Positions 6,722 to 15,847 of a stretch of DNA of 61,601 nucleotides are shown here, in pieces. Positions within the stretch are counted from its first letter, which is position 1; the number at the start of each line of letters is the position of its first letter. A program made the position numbers and the translations under genes. Source of the DNA: JAGRMG01 sp047975215 (GTDB lineage Bacteria; Pseudomonadota; Alphaproteobacteria; Rhodobacterales; Rhodobacteraceae). Below the pieces are notes generated by a model. That model made no database searches and had not been told where the DNA came from. It saw only the letters and a program-made list of their open reading frames with translations. Location: positions 1-61,601 of the forward strand of contig JBKEDD010000010.1 of the NCBI GenBank assembly GCA_047975215.1, written 5' to 3'.

Positions 6722-9700
6722 ATGGGCTACCGGTACAATGATCCTTGCCGCCAGGCGCCATCCGATTGCTGCGACCCGTACGAAGTCCCGCTTGTCGCCG
6801 CGATCCCGACCGAGGAGCCGGGCTGCGATGAGATGCCCATCGCGGTGAATGAGACGACCCGCGAGGTCTATTATTATCTCGAGGGAGAGGGCTGGACCCT
6901 TATCGCCGGAGGCGGCGCAGGAGACGGCAATACTCAGATCACCGATGTGTCAGTATCGGGCACGACGCTTACGATCACTGAGAGCAACGGCGCAACCTGG
7001 AACGTGACGCTTCCTTCCGGGGGTGGGACCGACACGTACACGACCGCGGCGTCTATCGCTGGCGGCAACCTGATCCTGACGCGGAATAACGGTTTGCCTC
7101 CGCTGACCGTAGCGCTCCCGGTCGACCCTGACAGCTATGTTACAGGTATGTCGCTGTCCGGTGACGAGCTGACCTTGACCCGGAACAACGGGCTGCCCGA
7201 TCTGGCTGTTACTCTGCCCTCAGGTGGCGGCGCCGACGGCAACGACTATGTCGACGGGGTTTCTATCTCCGGCGGAGTTTTGACCCTGACCCGGACCGGA
7301 TCGCTCCCGGATCTTACGGCGACGCTCCCGGCCGACCAGAACACGACGAACCTCGCCATGTCCGTGTCCGGCGGCGTCCTGACTCTGTCTGATACGGACG
7401 GCAACAACGTCAGCACGACGCTGCCTTCGCACGAGAACAACTATGTCGACACCCTGAACTTTGACACTGGCACCCGTGTACTGACCGTCGGTCGGAACGG
7501 CGGTTTGCCCGACCTGACGGTGACGATCCCCGGCGGATCCGGGGCCGACGGCAACAATTATGTGACCGGGGCCACGGTCAGCGGTGGAGACCTCGTGCTG
7601 ACCCGGAACGGCGGGCTCCCCGACATCACAGTTACACTTCCGGCCGCCACGGATACCTATGCGACCGCGGTCGATATCACCGGGACCACTCTGACGATCT
7701 CCCGGAACAACGGTCTACCGGACCTGACCGCTACGATCCCGGTGAACGACACCTACGTCACGTCGATGGAGTTCGACAACACGTCCCGCGTGCTGACACT
7801 GGTTCGGAATAACGGCCAGCCCAACCTGACAGTGACGATTCCCGCAGGTGGCGGTGGCACCGGCGATGGGAACAACTACGTAACGGCTGCGACGGTTGAT
7901 GGCTCGGGTAATCTCGTGCTTTCCCGGAACGGCGGGCTTGCCGACATCACGGTCGCGCTCCCGGTGGCGGCAGACTCATATGTGACGGGTGCATCTGTTA
8001 GCAGCAACGTGCTGACGCTCACCCGCAACGGCGGGCTCGCCCCGATTACCGTGACCCTGCCGGACCATACTGATACCAATAACTACGTCGACGCCCTGAG
8101 CTTCGACAACGGAACGCGGGTCCTGACCGTCGGGCGGAACGGCGGCCTGCCTGACCTGACCGTAACCATCCCGGCCGACGGCAATAACTACGTCACTTCT
8201 GCCACCATCGACGGCGGCAACCTGGTGTTGACCCGTGTTGGCCTTGGTGACATCACCGTGGCCCTGCCGCCTGACGAGAACAACTACGTGACTGGGGCGA
8301 GCGTGACCGGCGACACCTTGACCTTGACCCGTAGCGGAGGTCTATCCCCGGTTACGGTCACACTGCCCGCTGCCGGCGGCGATGAGGTGCATATCCCGAT
8401 CAATTCATACTCCGGTGCTCAAGCCGGTCAGTGGGATTCCAGCCAGATTGTCACCCACATCGCGTCGAACGGCACTATGCTCGATTACGCATATGACACG
8501 GCGACTCCCTATCACGCGCTGCGCACCGCTGACGGTCGCGACTGGTCCCCGGCGAATATCATTACGCCGATGCACTTCGGTGCGGTCGGCAATGGGACGA
8601 CCGATGACCGGGCCGCGCTCCAGCGGATGCTGGACTATGTGGTCAATAACGAGCTAAACGAGGCCGACGCTTACACAGACTACGGCTTCACCGTCATGGA
8701 CGGTCTCAACAAGCAGTATGCGGTCAGCGGCCCGCTCTATATCGGCAACATCGGTGTCTCGACCAACGGCATCATGGCGAACGCCAAGATGCAGAACTTC
8801 AAATTGGTAGCCGTCGGTGCGCAGGGCAATTGGGACGGAACGGCCCCGCGAGGCCGTGTGCCCAGCGCCGTCTCTATGCAGGACATCCCGCGTGCCATGC
8901 TTACCGTTGCCTGGCGGACGGCAGAGGCCTACGCCGACAACGCCTTCGGCCTGACGAACCTGAATTTCGAGAACGTCATGCTCGACTGCGGGTATCGCGC
9001 CAGCGGTATGTACTTCGAAAACACCAACACTTGTACCGTTCAGAACTGCCGCGTCGCGCGTATGGGCGTCAACAAGATCGGCTATGACACAGGCCGCCAC
9101 CGCGCAGGTACAGCCCTGAACCACGCCACCGGCGTGAACCAGGGCAATGGCGCGATGCTCATTGACAACTTGACGATCTGGGGCAATGAGGAAGAAGTCA
9201 CCGAGGATTTCGTCTCCGGCCGTGACCAGACCACGATGAACACCATCGGTATGCGCCATCGTACGAACGACGCTCGTATCGAGAACGTCGTCATCGCCCG
9301 GTGCTCGCAGGCCATGTATATCAACGACTGTGGCGCGGTTCAGTTTAACTCCTGCCACCCGTGGTCCCGTGAGGTGTTTATCGGCGCGAACACTAACAAC
9401 CTGTGGTTCGACGACTGCTACTTCGATCACACTCCGCTGCGTATCAGCGGTGCGTTTGGTCATACGTTCAACTCCTGCTACTGGCCACTTGGCTTAACCG
9501 CCCCCGCGTATGCCGGTGGCGATGCAGGGTTTAACAGCGGTCTGCATCTGATCGCGACTCAGCCTAACACGACCGCTGAAGGTCTGGTTATCAACGGTTG
9601 TACCTTCAGCAATCCGTGTCAGCTTTATTATGACACGGCTGGTTCTGGTTCGTGGGTGCAAGACGACCAACGTCTACACATCATTTCCGGTACTCATTTC

Positions 9701-10531
9701 GATGTTCAGCCGACAATTGTTGACCGTTATCGGAATAACCTGATTATCCGCGCGAATGGCGTTGTTGAACAACAAAAGGATGACGTTACTCCGGGTTCTG
9801 TCTGGATGTATGGCGACCGTGTTCAGGTCGGTTCTGGTCGACTGAATACAAACCAAGCTGGTTTTGATATTCAGTATCGCCCCGGAGCCACCTACAACTC
9901 ATCGCTGAACCATACCTCAGACGGCACTCTTAATCTTGAAAACTATGAAAACAACGAAGAAATACATTTTAAAGTGTCTTATGGGGGGGTCACTTCGACT
10001 GCACTTTCAGTATACCCTCGTGTTGGAGCATCGCGACAAGGTGCCCGGGTATATGGATACCTTCAGGTAGACGGCCCTGCTCAGATTGAGGGCGGAAACC
10101 TCACGATGGGTGGCAACCGGATCACGAACATGGCCAGCCCGACCGCAGGGCTGCACGCGGCGAACAAAAACTACGTCGACTCGGTTGCATCCGATATTCG
10201 TATTAAGAGCGGGATCGAGCCGGTGTCTGGGGGGTGGGGCTTGAGCGTCATCGAGGCGCTCGATGTGAAGTGGTTCGATTACGATGATGCGTTCCTCGCT
10301 ACCGAACACGGCCGGACCGCCGGGTTTATTGCGCAGGAGATGGCCAAGGTCTATCCGGCCGCGGTCCGCGAGCGGGGGCCGGAGAAGGTCACCATCGACG
10401 GCGAGGATCGCGTCATCGAGGATATGCTCGGTGTGGACTACAAGGTACTGGTGGTGCCGCTGGTCAGCGCCGTACAAGAATTGACGCTCCGGGTCCGCGA
10501 CCTGGAGCGGAAGTTGAGCGAGAAAGGATAA
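6722..10531 (+). CDS. Tailspike/fibre with repeat shaft, beta-helix and S74 chaperone
   Basis: The product has 1269 residues and is probably the receptor-binding or depolymerising spike. Residues 1-60 form a Cys-containing head. Residues about 70-556 hold many copies of a roughly 30-residue beta repeat (NNYVTG...LTLTRNGGLPD...TVTLP). FGAVGNGTTDDRAALQRML (from about 616) is the classic entry to a pectate-lyase-type right-handed beta-helix. SDIRIK at 1157 opens the C-terminal peptidase S74 intramolecular chaperone, which normally cleaves itself off just before that Ser and ends in a coiled coil (LRVRDLERKLSE). Bases about 9480-10060 are AT-richer than their surroundings, which suggests an exchanged receptor domain. 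Confidence 0.88.
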   Translation: MGYRYNDPCRQAPSDCCDPYEVPLVAAIPTEEPGCDEMPIAVNETTREVYYYLEGEGWTLIAGGGAGDGNTQITDVSVSGTTLTITESNGATWNVTLPSGGGTDTYTTAASIAGGNLILTRNNGLPPLTVALPVDPDSYVTGMSLSGDELTLTRNNGLPDLAVTLPSGGGADGNDYVDGVSISGGVLTLTRTGSLPDLTATLPADQNTTNLAMSVSGGVLTLSDTDGNNVSTTLPSHENNYVDTLNFDTGTRVLTVGRNGGLPDLTVTIPGGSGADGNNYVTGATVSGGDLVLTRNGGLPDITVTLPAATDTYATAVDITGTTLTISRNNGLPDLTATIPVNDTYVTSMEFDNTSRVLTLVRNNGQPNLTVTIPAGGGGTGDGNNYVTAATVDGSGNLVLSRNGGLADITVALPVAADSYVTGASVSSNVLTLTRNGGLAPITVTLPDHTDTNNYVDALSFDNGTRVLTVGRNGGLPDLTVTIPADGNNYVTSATIDGGNLVLTRVGLGDITVALPPDENNYVTGASVTGDTLTLTRSGGLSPVTVTLPAAGGDEVHIPINSYSGAQAGQWDSSQIVTHIASNGTMLDYAYDTATPYHALRTADGRDWSPANIITPMHFGAVGNGTTDDRAALQRMLDYVVNNELNEADAYTDYGFTVMDGLNKQYAVSGPLYIGNIGVSTNGIMANAKMQNFKLVAVGAQGNWDGTAPRGRVPSAVSMQDIPRAMLTVAWRTAEAYADNAFGLTNLNFENVMLDCGYRASGMYFENTNTCTVQNCRVARMGVNKIGYDTGRHRAGTALNHATGVNQGNGAMLIDNLTIWGNEEEVTEDFVSGRDQTTMNTIGMRHRTNDARIENVVIARCSQAMYINDCGAVQFNSCHPWSREVFIGANTNNLWFDDCYFDHTPLRISGAFGHTFNSCYWPLGLTAPAYAGGDAGFNSGLHLIATQPNTTAEGLVINGCTFSNPCQLYYDTAGSGSWVQDDQRLHIISGTHFDVQPTIVDRYRNNLIIRANGVVEQQKDDVTPGSVWMYGDRVQVGSGRLNTNQAGFDIQYRPGATYNSSLNHTSDGTLNLENYENNEEIHFKVSYGGVTSTALSVYPRVGASRQGARVYGYLQVDGPAQIEGGNLTMGGNRITNMASPTAGLHAANKNYVDSVASDIRIKSGIEPVSGGWGLSVIEALDVKWFDYDDAFLATEHGRTAGFIAQEMAKVYPAAVRERGPEKVTIDGEDRVIEDMLGVDYKVLVVPLVSAVQELTLRVRDLERKLSEKG

Positions 10532-10534
10532 GCC

Positions 10535-11821
10535 ATGAGTCGGCTCGACCCTTATAACTGCGGCAACGGCTGCGCACCAAACGACTGCGGTTGTGAGGAT
10601 GATTGCAATCCCTGCTGCGAGAATGCCCTCCAGCTCATCGTGACGCGGGGCTTGCCGCAAGGGAAGCCGAACCCGTGCCGTGACCTACCCATAGCATATG
10701 ACGCGACCACCGGGTGCCTGTATGTCTGGACCGAGTCCTCTGGGTGGTTTGAAGCCACCGGGGTGCAGGTCGAGATGGACGACACCGATGCCTCCGGTCG
10801 TGGCGACTTGTGGCGCATCACGACCTGTAGCGAGGCCGTCGAGATCGTCAACTCCCGGAACACCAGCCTTTCGCTGGCAGGCACGGCGCTGACCTTGGCG
10901 CAGACCTACGGTGGCCCGGTGAGTGTGGACCTGTCGGATATCGGATCGTATGTCGACAGCTTCTCGATTACCGGGGACCAGATTACGCTGACCCAGACCA
11001 ACGGGCGTCCGAGTTTCTCTATCGAGGTTCCTTGGGATCGCATCTGCGTCGCGGCGGAGCCGATTACGGATGCAGCGAACCACATGGTTCTGGTCTGTGG
11101 CCCGAACGGGGTGAAGAAGATCGACCCGCTGGACCTCCCAGTCCCGGAGCTCTGCTTCGAAGAGCCGCCTCAGTTCGATGGTTGTGGTGTCGCTGAAAGC
11201 GCCGTGCTGTTCGAGGACGGCGGCTGCTGGAAGCTGGGCATTCGTTCGACTGCGGCAAAGCGGTCGTACCAGATGACCGCAGGACAGGGCGATGTGAACA
11301 AGCCACTGAACCAAGAGTTCGTTTGGCCGGATGACTTCGGCACCGCCGGGACGAACTACTACACGACCGAGGGTCTGCGCGCGGCGGATAATAACGGCGC
11401 CGGCACCATTAACGAGGCGCTGGCCCGTAACAACGTGGTCGCAGGGACCAGCTTCGATCTCGCCTGCCCGACGCAGTTTACGCACACCGCTGCGTTCTCT
11501 GTGCGCCGGGCCGCCGACGCAGACACCGCCTATAGCCAGGCGACGACGTTCCTGTATCGCTGGCGGATCAACGGCGGGGCATGGCTATACCCGCGCCTCC
11601 CGAGCGGCGCAATTGCGCTTCAGCGGGTGTTCAACTCTCTGGCTACCATTGAAACCCGGATTGAGGAGCGGGGCTACAGCGCTGGTACTGTCGACGTCCA
11701 GCTGCTCGCAGTCCACGCTAACGCGGCGGATCCGACGCGGTTCGACGTCTGGACCTATGTCGCGGGGCAGGGCGGCGCACGCACGCCGAACGTATCCCTC
11801 ACCCCGATCACCAGTGTGTAA
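10535..11821 (+). CDS. Fibre-associated protein sharing the spike's N-terminal head
   Basis: The product has 428 residues. The N-terminus is extremely Cys-rich (CGNGCAPNDCGCEDDCNPCC), then runs into a P-I-A-x-x-x-T-T...Y...GW stretch also found at the start of the preceding tailspike. About two copies of the tailspike beta repeat follow (residues 105-165). The C-terminal half is a different beta domain. The shared head and repeats suggest both attach to the same tail site. It begins 4 bases after the tailspike stop. Confidence 0.65.
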   Translation: MSRLDPYNCGNGCAPNDCGCEDDCNPCCENALQLIVTRGLPQGKPNPCRDLPIAYDATTGCLYVWTESSGWFEATGVQVEMDDTDASGRGDLWRITTCSEAVEIVNSRNTSLSLAGTALTLAQTYGGPVSVDLSDIGSYVDSFSITGDQITLTQTNGRPSFSIEVPWDRICVAAEPITDAANHMVLVCGPNGVKKIDPLDLPVPELCFEEPPQFDGCGVAESAVLFEDGGCWKLGIRSTAAKRSYQMTAGQGDVNKPLNQEFVWPDDFGTAGTNYYTTEGLRAADNNGAGTINEALARNNVVAGTSFDLACPTQFTHTAAFSVRRAADADTAYSQATTFLYRWRINGGAWLYPRLPSGAIALQRVFNSLATIETRIEERGYSAGTVDVQLLAVHANAADPTRFDVWTYVAGQGGARTPNVSLTPITSV

Positions 11822-11831
11822 GGATTAAGCC

Positions 11832-13406
11832 ATGCCGTGCTGCCCCACCGTAATCGCCCAGATCTTCGACAGCAGTGAGCCGCCGGATACAAACGGCTAT
11901 CAGGTCGTCGTGCCGCCGGGTGCGGCAGGACAGATCGATGCGAACGACTTCCCCGCGGGGGGAGAGGCCGCGGTATTTGTGCAGGACCCTGACAACCCGA
12001 CTCAGTGGCTCCCCCTCTTGGATGAGGACGGAAATCCTGTTGTCATCGGGCCGGACAACCCGAGCATTGACGCGCCGCCGGGGCGCTATCAGCTGCGTCC
12101 GAACGGTCCAGCGACTGACCCTTCGAACGCCCCGCCGGCGACCATCACCTCATTCAACTACCGAGAGGTTGGTTTGACTTCGGTCAAGGCCTGCTACAAC
12201 GGTGAGCCTGTCGAAATCGTTCGGTCTACGCGTTACGGTGATCCAGAGGTTTATTACGAAGGGACTGACACCCTCGTCGAGGGTTTCGATCCGTCACTGT
12301 TGTCGTGCAGCGGTGGGGGTGGCGCGGTTGGTATTGAGATCGGGTTCGCCCCACTTGGATGCACAACTGATTCTACGACCGGAGAGGTTACTGGGCGCGT
12401 GTTCGCCGCGGAAACTGTACCTGACACGCCAACAGGCACACCCTCGTACCGTATGGTTCGCATCGCGCTGGATGGAACGGTTACCGACCCGTACACAGGG
12501 GATTGGGAAGTCTGTGGATACGACTCCGCAGACTATGAGAGCGTCGTGCTTAGCGCGCTCCGTAACCTGTTTACCAACATTCGTGGGTGGACGTTGCCGA
12601 ATGACGGTAGCACCATCATTGTTGACGCGTCCGCAGGCACCTTTTCGTTCTCGTCCAGTGCTTCGGCTGACGCGTTTGCCGAGTATATTCAGCAAACCCA
12701 AGAGGCCGAAGCCGCCCGGAACGCGGCGGGGCAGCCCGTACAGAACAACTATATCGATATTCAGGGCGCGACATATGAGGCCTTCTTTCTTGCGTCCAAT
12801 GTGACACGCACAGGCAGTATATTCACCGTTTCCGCGTTTATATACAACGGACTTACCAGCGCCACCTTCGGACAGCACGAACTATACGCTCAAGGCGAAG
12901 CCGTAGACGCTGTGTGCGTCGATATCCTCGCCCACTACCGAGTTGAAGACAACGGGGCTACGACGTTCGTCGGCTATTATGATTCTGTAGATGACGCTTC
13001 CCACGGAGTTTGGCCGCTCCCCGCCGCGACTTATTCGGAAATCCAGTGGGCACCATGCTCGGCGCGCAAGGCCGACACACCGGTCGCCGTAGAGGCCGAT
13101 AAATACTTCACGCTTGTATACACTGTGAGCAATACAACTGCGACGATAGACCCCTACTACCCGAGCCTCGTCGGTGGCGGAGAGGGGGAGCTTGTTTCGT
13201 GGTCCGTGCGCAGCATGGAAGGCGCTGTATCTTTGACCCCCAGCAACGCGTATACCCCCGCGACGACGACAGACATGCAGGTAGGGGAAACTCTGTCTTC
13301 GTCCTCCCCGGGATACAGCCTCACACACCTCGACGAGAGCGTCACTGTTGACGCGCCCACCGCAGGCGATTCGGCTCGTGTGACCGCGCAATATCGCGTC
13401 GCGTGA
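11832..13406 (+). CDS. Putative virion/fibre protein
   Basis: The product has 524 residues starting MPCCPTVIAQIF, again with N-terminal Cys. Residues 20-110 are Pro/Asp-rich and beta-like. A GGGG hinge near 155-160 separates a C-terminal beta-sandwich-like region. No family recognised. Position in the fibre block and the Cys-rich start argue for a virion role. From about 12480 codon use is visibly less GC-biased than in neighbours. Confidence 0.55.
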   Translation: MPCCPTVIAQIFDSSEPPDTNGYQVVVPPGAAGQIDANDFPAGGEAAVFVQDPDNPTQWLPLLDEDGNPVVIGPDNPSIDAPPGRYQLRPNGPATDPSNAPPATITSFNYREVGLTSVKACYNGEPVEIVRSTRYGDPEVYYEGTDTLVEGFDPSLLSCSGGGGAVGIEIGFAPLGCTTDSTTGEVTGRVFAAETVPDTPTGTPSYRMVRIALDGTVTDPYTGDWEVCGYDSADYESVVLSALRNLFTNIRGWTLPNDGSTIIVDASAGTFSFSSSASADAFAEYIQQTQEAEAARNAAGQPVQNNYIDIQGATYEAFFLASNVTRTGSIFTVSAFIYNGLTSATFGQHELYAQGEAVDAVCVDILAHYRVEDNGATTFVGYYDSVDDASHGVWPLPAATYSEIQWAPCSARKADTPVAVEADKYFTLVYTVSNTTATIDPYYPSLVGGGEGELVSWSVRSMEGAVSLTPSNAYTPATTTDMQVGETLSSSSPGYSLTHLDESVTVDAPTAGDSARVTAQYRVA

Positions 13407-13443
13407 TGGTTGTCGGCGCAGGGCCTGTTTAGGAGAGCTAATA

Positions 13444-13569
13444 GTGCCGGTAAATAACTTTTTCATCCCTAAGCCGGAAGCGCTGACAGACCAGCAGCAC
13501 CTGGATGCCATCAAAAACGTCGACGGGGTTGGGTCTGGGCTGGACTCAGACAGCTTGAGATCCATATAA
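13444..13569 (+). CDS. 41-residue protein of unknown function
   Basis: GTG 13444 follows AGGAGAG at a good distance. The short product (PVNNFFIPKPEAL...) has no Cys and no membrane segment. It fills the gap between the last fibre gene and the endolysin. Coding potential rests on the ribosome binding site and the tight fit. Confidence 0.4.
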   Translation: MPVNNFFIPKPEALTDQQHLDAIKNVDGVGSGLDSDSLRSI

Positions 13570-13586
13570 ACAGGTGAGGGTACGGC

Positions 13587-14291
13587 ATGAGCGGTTACAT
13601 GAAAAGCCTCCAAGCGGCGCTGGAGGGGCTTGGGTGGGGCCCCGGTCCGATAGACGGCGTCTTCGGCCCGGCCACCGCCGCAGCCGCGGCTGCGTTCGCA
13701 GGGTCCGAGCGGGGCGTGCCGCCCACACCCGAGCCTGCCCCTCCTATCGGTAAGCGTCTGGCCATCGTGGTCGGCCACACCCTTCGCGCCCCTGGCGCGA
13801 CCCGAGTCGTGGATGGCGTCCCGGAATATGAGTGGAACATGGACCTCGCGGATCGGATCCGGCGCTACGCCTTACAAGCCGGGGTCGACTGCTCCGTGTT
13901 TCTACGGGATGAGAACCTTGGTTACGCGGCGCAGATCGAGAAGGTCTATGGAAAGGCAGACAGCTGGGGCGCTGACGCCACCGTCGAGCTCCACTTCAAT
14001 GCTTCCTCGGTCGCATCTGCCACAGGCACAGAGACCCTGCACTCCGGCTCGGCGCGCAGCAAGGCGTTCGCTTCGGCCGTGCAGGGGCGTATGCTCGCCG
14101 CGTTAGGGCTTCGGAGCCGCGGCACATTCAAACCCGCAGTGCGCGGCCTCAAGAGCTTGATCACAGGCCGGGCGCCGGCGATCCTGATCGAACCTTACTT
14201 TGGGTCAAACCCGAAGGATTGTGCCGCCGCTGACGGAGGCAAAGACCAGCTCGCCTCTGCCATCATCGAAGGGTTCCTGGAGGCGTTCTGA
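13587..14291 (+). CDS. Endolysin: N-acetylmuramoyl-L-alanine amidase
   Basis: It cuts the amide bond between muramic acid and the stem peptide at lysis. The product has 234 residues. Residues 3-38 form a peptidoglycan-binding repeat (LQAALEGLGWGPGPIDGVFG). Residues 57-234 are an Amidase_3 domain with the zinc ligands and catalytic acid in place: H64 (VVGHT), E82 (EYEW), H136 (VELHFNAS) and E202 (ILIEPYFGSN). No signal peptide is visible, so a holin is needed for release; membrane proteins follow immediately. The stop overlaps the next ATG. Confidence 0.88.
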   Translation: MSGYMKSLQAALEGLGWGPGPIDGVFGPATAAAAAAFAGSERGVPPTPEPAPPIGKRLAIVVGHTLRAPGATRVVDGVPEYEWNMDLADRIRRYALQAGVDCSVFLRDENLGYAAQIEKVYGKADSWGADATVELHFNASSVASATGTETLHSGSARSKAFASAVQGRMLAALGLRSRGTFKPAVRGLKSLITGRAPAILIEPYFGSNPKDCAAADGGKDQLASAIIEGFLEAF

Positions 14292-14725
14292 TGAGAAACT
14301 GGGTTTTAATAGTGGCGCTGGCTCTCACCGGATGTGTGGATCAGCGTGAACGGCCTGACGGCGACGACGAGGTCTACACCATCGAGAACGACGGAGGCGG
14401 CCAGGTGATCTCTGCCATCGCAGATTGGAACCGCCTCCACGACTGGGGAGGGCCGGTCGAGATCCGCGGGTATTGCAATTCTGCATGCACGATATTCGCG
14501 TCCCTACCAAACGCGTGCCTCGCGCCTGAGAGTCGATACGGTTTCCATTCTGCGTCCATTGCCGGCGTGCCGGCCCCACACATCAACCTCATGCTCCGGC
14601 AGTTTTATCGCGGCGAGATACGTGATAGGTTCGATGACGACTGGTCCGATAGCACAGACCTGACGCGGATCAGCGTCGTTGAATTTAAGCAGCTAGATCC
14701 GGAAGTGAGGTTGTGCGATGAATAA
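14291..14725 (+). CDS. Lipoprotein with ClpP/SppA-like periplasmic domain
   Basis: The product has 144 residues. A signal sequence ends in lipobox LTGC (Cys15), so it is a lipid-anchored periplasmic protein. The body resembles the ClpP-like family of predicted periplasmic serine proteases: GYCNSACTIF puts the nucleophile at S64, and ESRYGFHSAS puts the histidine at H86. Lysis cassettes usually have a spanin here. This gene may replace or assist it by acting on envelope proteins, which is inference. It overlaps both neighbours. Confidence 0.6.
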   Translation: MRNWVLIVALALTGCVDQRERPDGDDEVYTIENDGGGQVISAIADWNRLHDWGGPVEIRGYCNSACTIFASLPNACLAPESRYGFHSASIAGVPAPHINLMLRQFYRGEIRDRFDDDWSDSTDLTRISVVEFKQLDPEVRLCDE

Positions 14726-15089
14726 GAGACAGTGGATGCAGTATTTCGCGTCCGCCATGATGCTCCTCATGCTGGTGCTGATGGTCATGTACCTGACCTA
14801 TATTCCGGTACCAGAGGGGAACAAGGAGATCATCCTCCTCATTCTCGGTGTTTTGACCGGGGGTGGGGCCGCGGCGATTCCGAACCTGTTTGGCGACGCG
14901 GATTCTGAAAACGAGAAACTTCGCGAACGAGTCCGGCACCTGGAGCACAAGCTGGCTGTGGTGACGACTCAATACGACGAAGTCAAACACCAATACGACG
15001 TGATCGTCGAAATGCTGATCGACCGGCATGTCGTGCCTGAGGCGCATCCCACAGTGGAGCTTAAGGCGCTGCCGAATGGAAGCGGGTAA
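14718..15089 (+). CDS. Membrane protein of the lysis cassette (holin or spanin-like)
   Basis: The product has 123 residues. Two hydrophobic segments (about 10-27 and 37-55) are followed by a charged coiled coil (ENEKLRERVRHLEHKLAVVTTQYDEVKHQYDV). A membrane hairpin plus a soluble coiled coil fits either a holin or an i-spanin-like protein. It overlaps the lipoprotein gene by 8 bases. Which lysis role it plays cannot be decided from sequence. Confidence 0.6.
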   Translation: MNKRQWMQYFASAMMLLMLVLMVMYLTYIPVPEGNKEIILLILGVLTGGGAAAIPNLFGDADSENEKLRERVRHLEHKLAVVTTQYDEVKHQYDVIVEMLIDRHVVPEAHPTVELKALPNGSG

Positions 15090-15154
15090 GCGTTATGCGC
15101 TTCCCCAAACTCCAACTCGCAAGGGTTATCTGGAAACTGAAAACGGAGAGTGAA

Positions 15155-15334
15155 ATGCAACTTGGCACGATTGAACAATTGGTCCGCATCGTCGCTTATA
15201 TGGTCGGGTCATATCTTCTCGGGGAAGGCGTCGCCGACTCCGAGATTTACCAAACCGCAATTGGTGGTATTGTGAATGTGGTGTCGTTCCTCTGGTGGCT
15301 CGTCCGCGAGCGCCAGACGAAAAGCGCCGCGTGA
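15155..15334 (+). CDS. Small membrane protein, probable holin
   Basis: The 59-residue product starts at ATG 15155 behind GGAGAG; an in-frame ATG at 15095 would give 79 residues with a basic leader. It has one or two hydrophobic stretches (VRIVAYMVGSYLLG and AIGGIVNVVSFLWWLV) and a charged C-terminus. Position after endolysin suits a holin. The alternative start could give a dual-start holin/antiholin pair, as known from lambdoid phages. Confidence 0.55.
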   Translation: MQLGTIEQLVRIVAYMVGSYLLGEGVADSEIYQTAIGGIVNVVSFLWWLVRERQTKSAA

Positions 15335-15340
15335 TAAACA

Positions 15341-15383
15341 GGGCGGCCCTCCGCCCCTCGCTGCGCCGGTGGTTCCGGCGCAG
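15341..15383. terminator. Two consecutive GC hairpins
   Basis: GGGCGG/CCGCCC (15341-15346 with 15351-15356) is followed by CTGCGCCGG/CCGGCGCAG (15361-15369 with 15375-15383). Neither has a T run. They sit between the lysis cassette and a small gene and may slow transcription or protect the RNA. Confidence 0.45.
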
Positions 15384-15404
15384 CTCCACCGCAGGAGACA
15401 TACC

Positions 15405-15623
15405 ATGGCATGTGCAGGATGCGCCGCCCGTCGGCGCCGGATCAGAGAAGCCGCGAAGCAGAAGCGCCTCGGCAAGCTCGTGGGCGAAGTCGCGAAAGGC
15501 GCGGCTGAAATCACAGGGCTGAAAGCGAAGACCGCGCTTCAGGAGGATGCGGCCGACCAGCCGGTCACTCCCGATGCGCTCGTTAAAGGCCGGCCGATCG
15601 TTCGCCGGAGGCCACCGCGGTGA
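15405..15623 (+). CDS. Small basic protein of unknown function
   Basis: The product has 72 residues; ATG 15405 follows CAGGAGA. It begins MACAGCAARRRR, with a CxxC next to a strongly basic stretch, then Ala/Lys helices and a basic C-terminus (RRRPPR). It could bind nucleic acid. The final TGA overlaps the next GTG start (GTGA). Confidence 0.55.
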   Translation: MACAGCAARRRRIREAAKQKRLGKLVGEVAKGAAEITGLKAKTALQEDAADQPVTPDALVKGRPIVRRRPPR

Positions 15624-15796
15624 AATCGCCTTACGCCGGGGGTCGTAACCCCAACCACAAAGAGGTCGAGGCTTATTTCGACTACCTCCTGAAGCAGGCC
15701 CAGGAGTCCCTCACTTATGCAGAGGCGAGTTCGGTGCCGGTCCTGCAAGGTCGAGCGCAGCTATGCAAGATAATCCTGCAGGACTTGCGCAAGTAG
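15620..15796 (+). CDS. 58-residue protein of unknown function
   Basis: GTG 15620 overlaps the previous stop. The product reads as one amphipathic helix bundle (HKEVEAYFDYLLKQAQESLT and QGRAQLCKIILQDLRK). It ends just before the promoter at 15801. Likely real because of the coupling and normal codon use; function unknown. Confidence 0.5.
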   Translation: MKSPYAGGRNPNHKEVEAYFDYLLKQAQESLTYAEASSVPVLQGRAQLCKIILQDLRK

Positions 15797-15800
15797 AAAC

Positions 15801-15828
15801 TTGGTGTATTGTTGTGGGCAGCTATACT
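15801..15828 (+). promoter_or_regulatory. Sigma70-like promoter ahead of the head genes
   Basis: TTGGTG (15801-15806) and TATACT (15823-15828) lie 16 bases apart, about 20 bases before the scaffold start. The pair sits in the only gap of this stretch and could boost capsid gene expression. Confidence 0.5.
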
Positions 15829-15847
15829 CACAACACCGGGTTTATAA

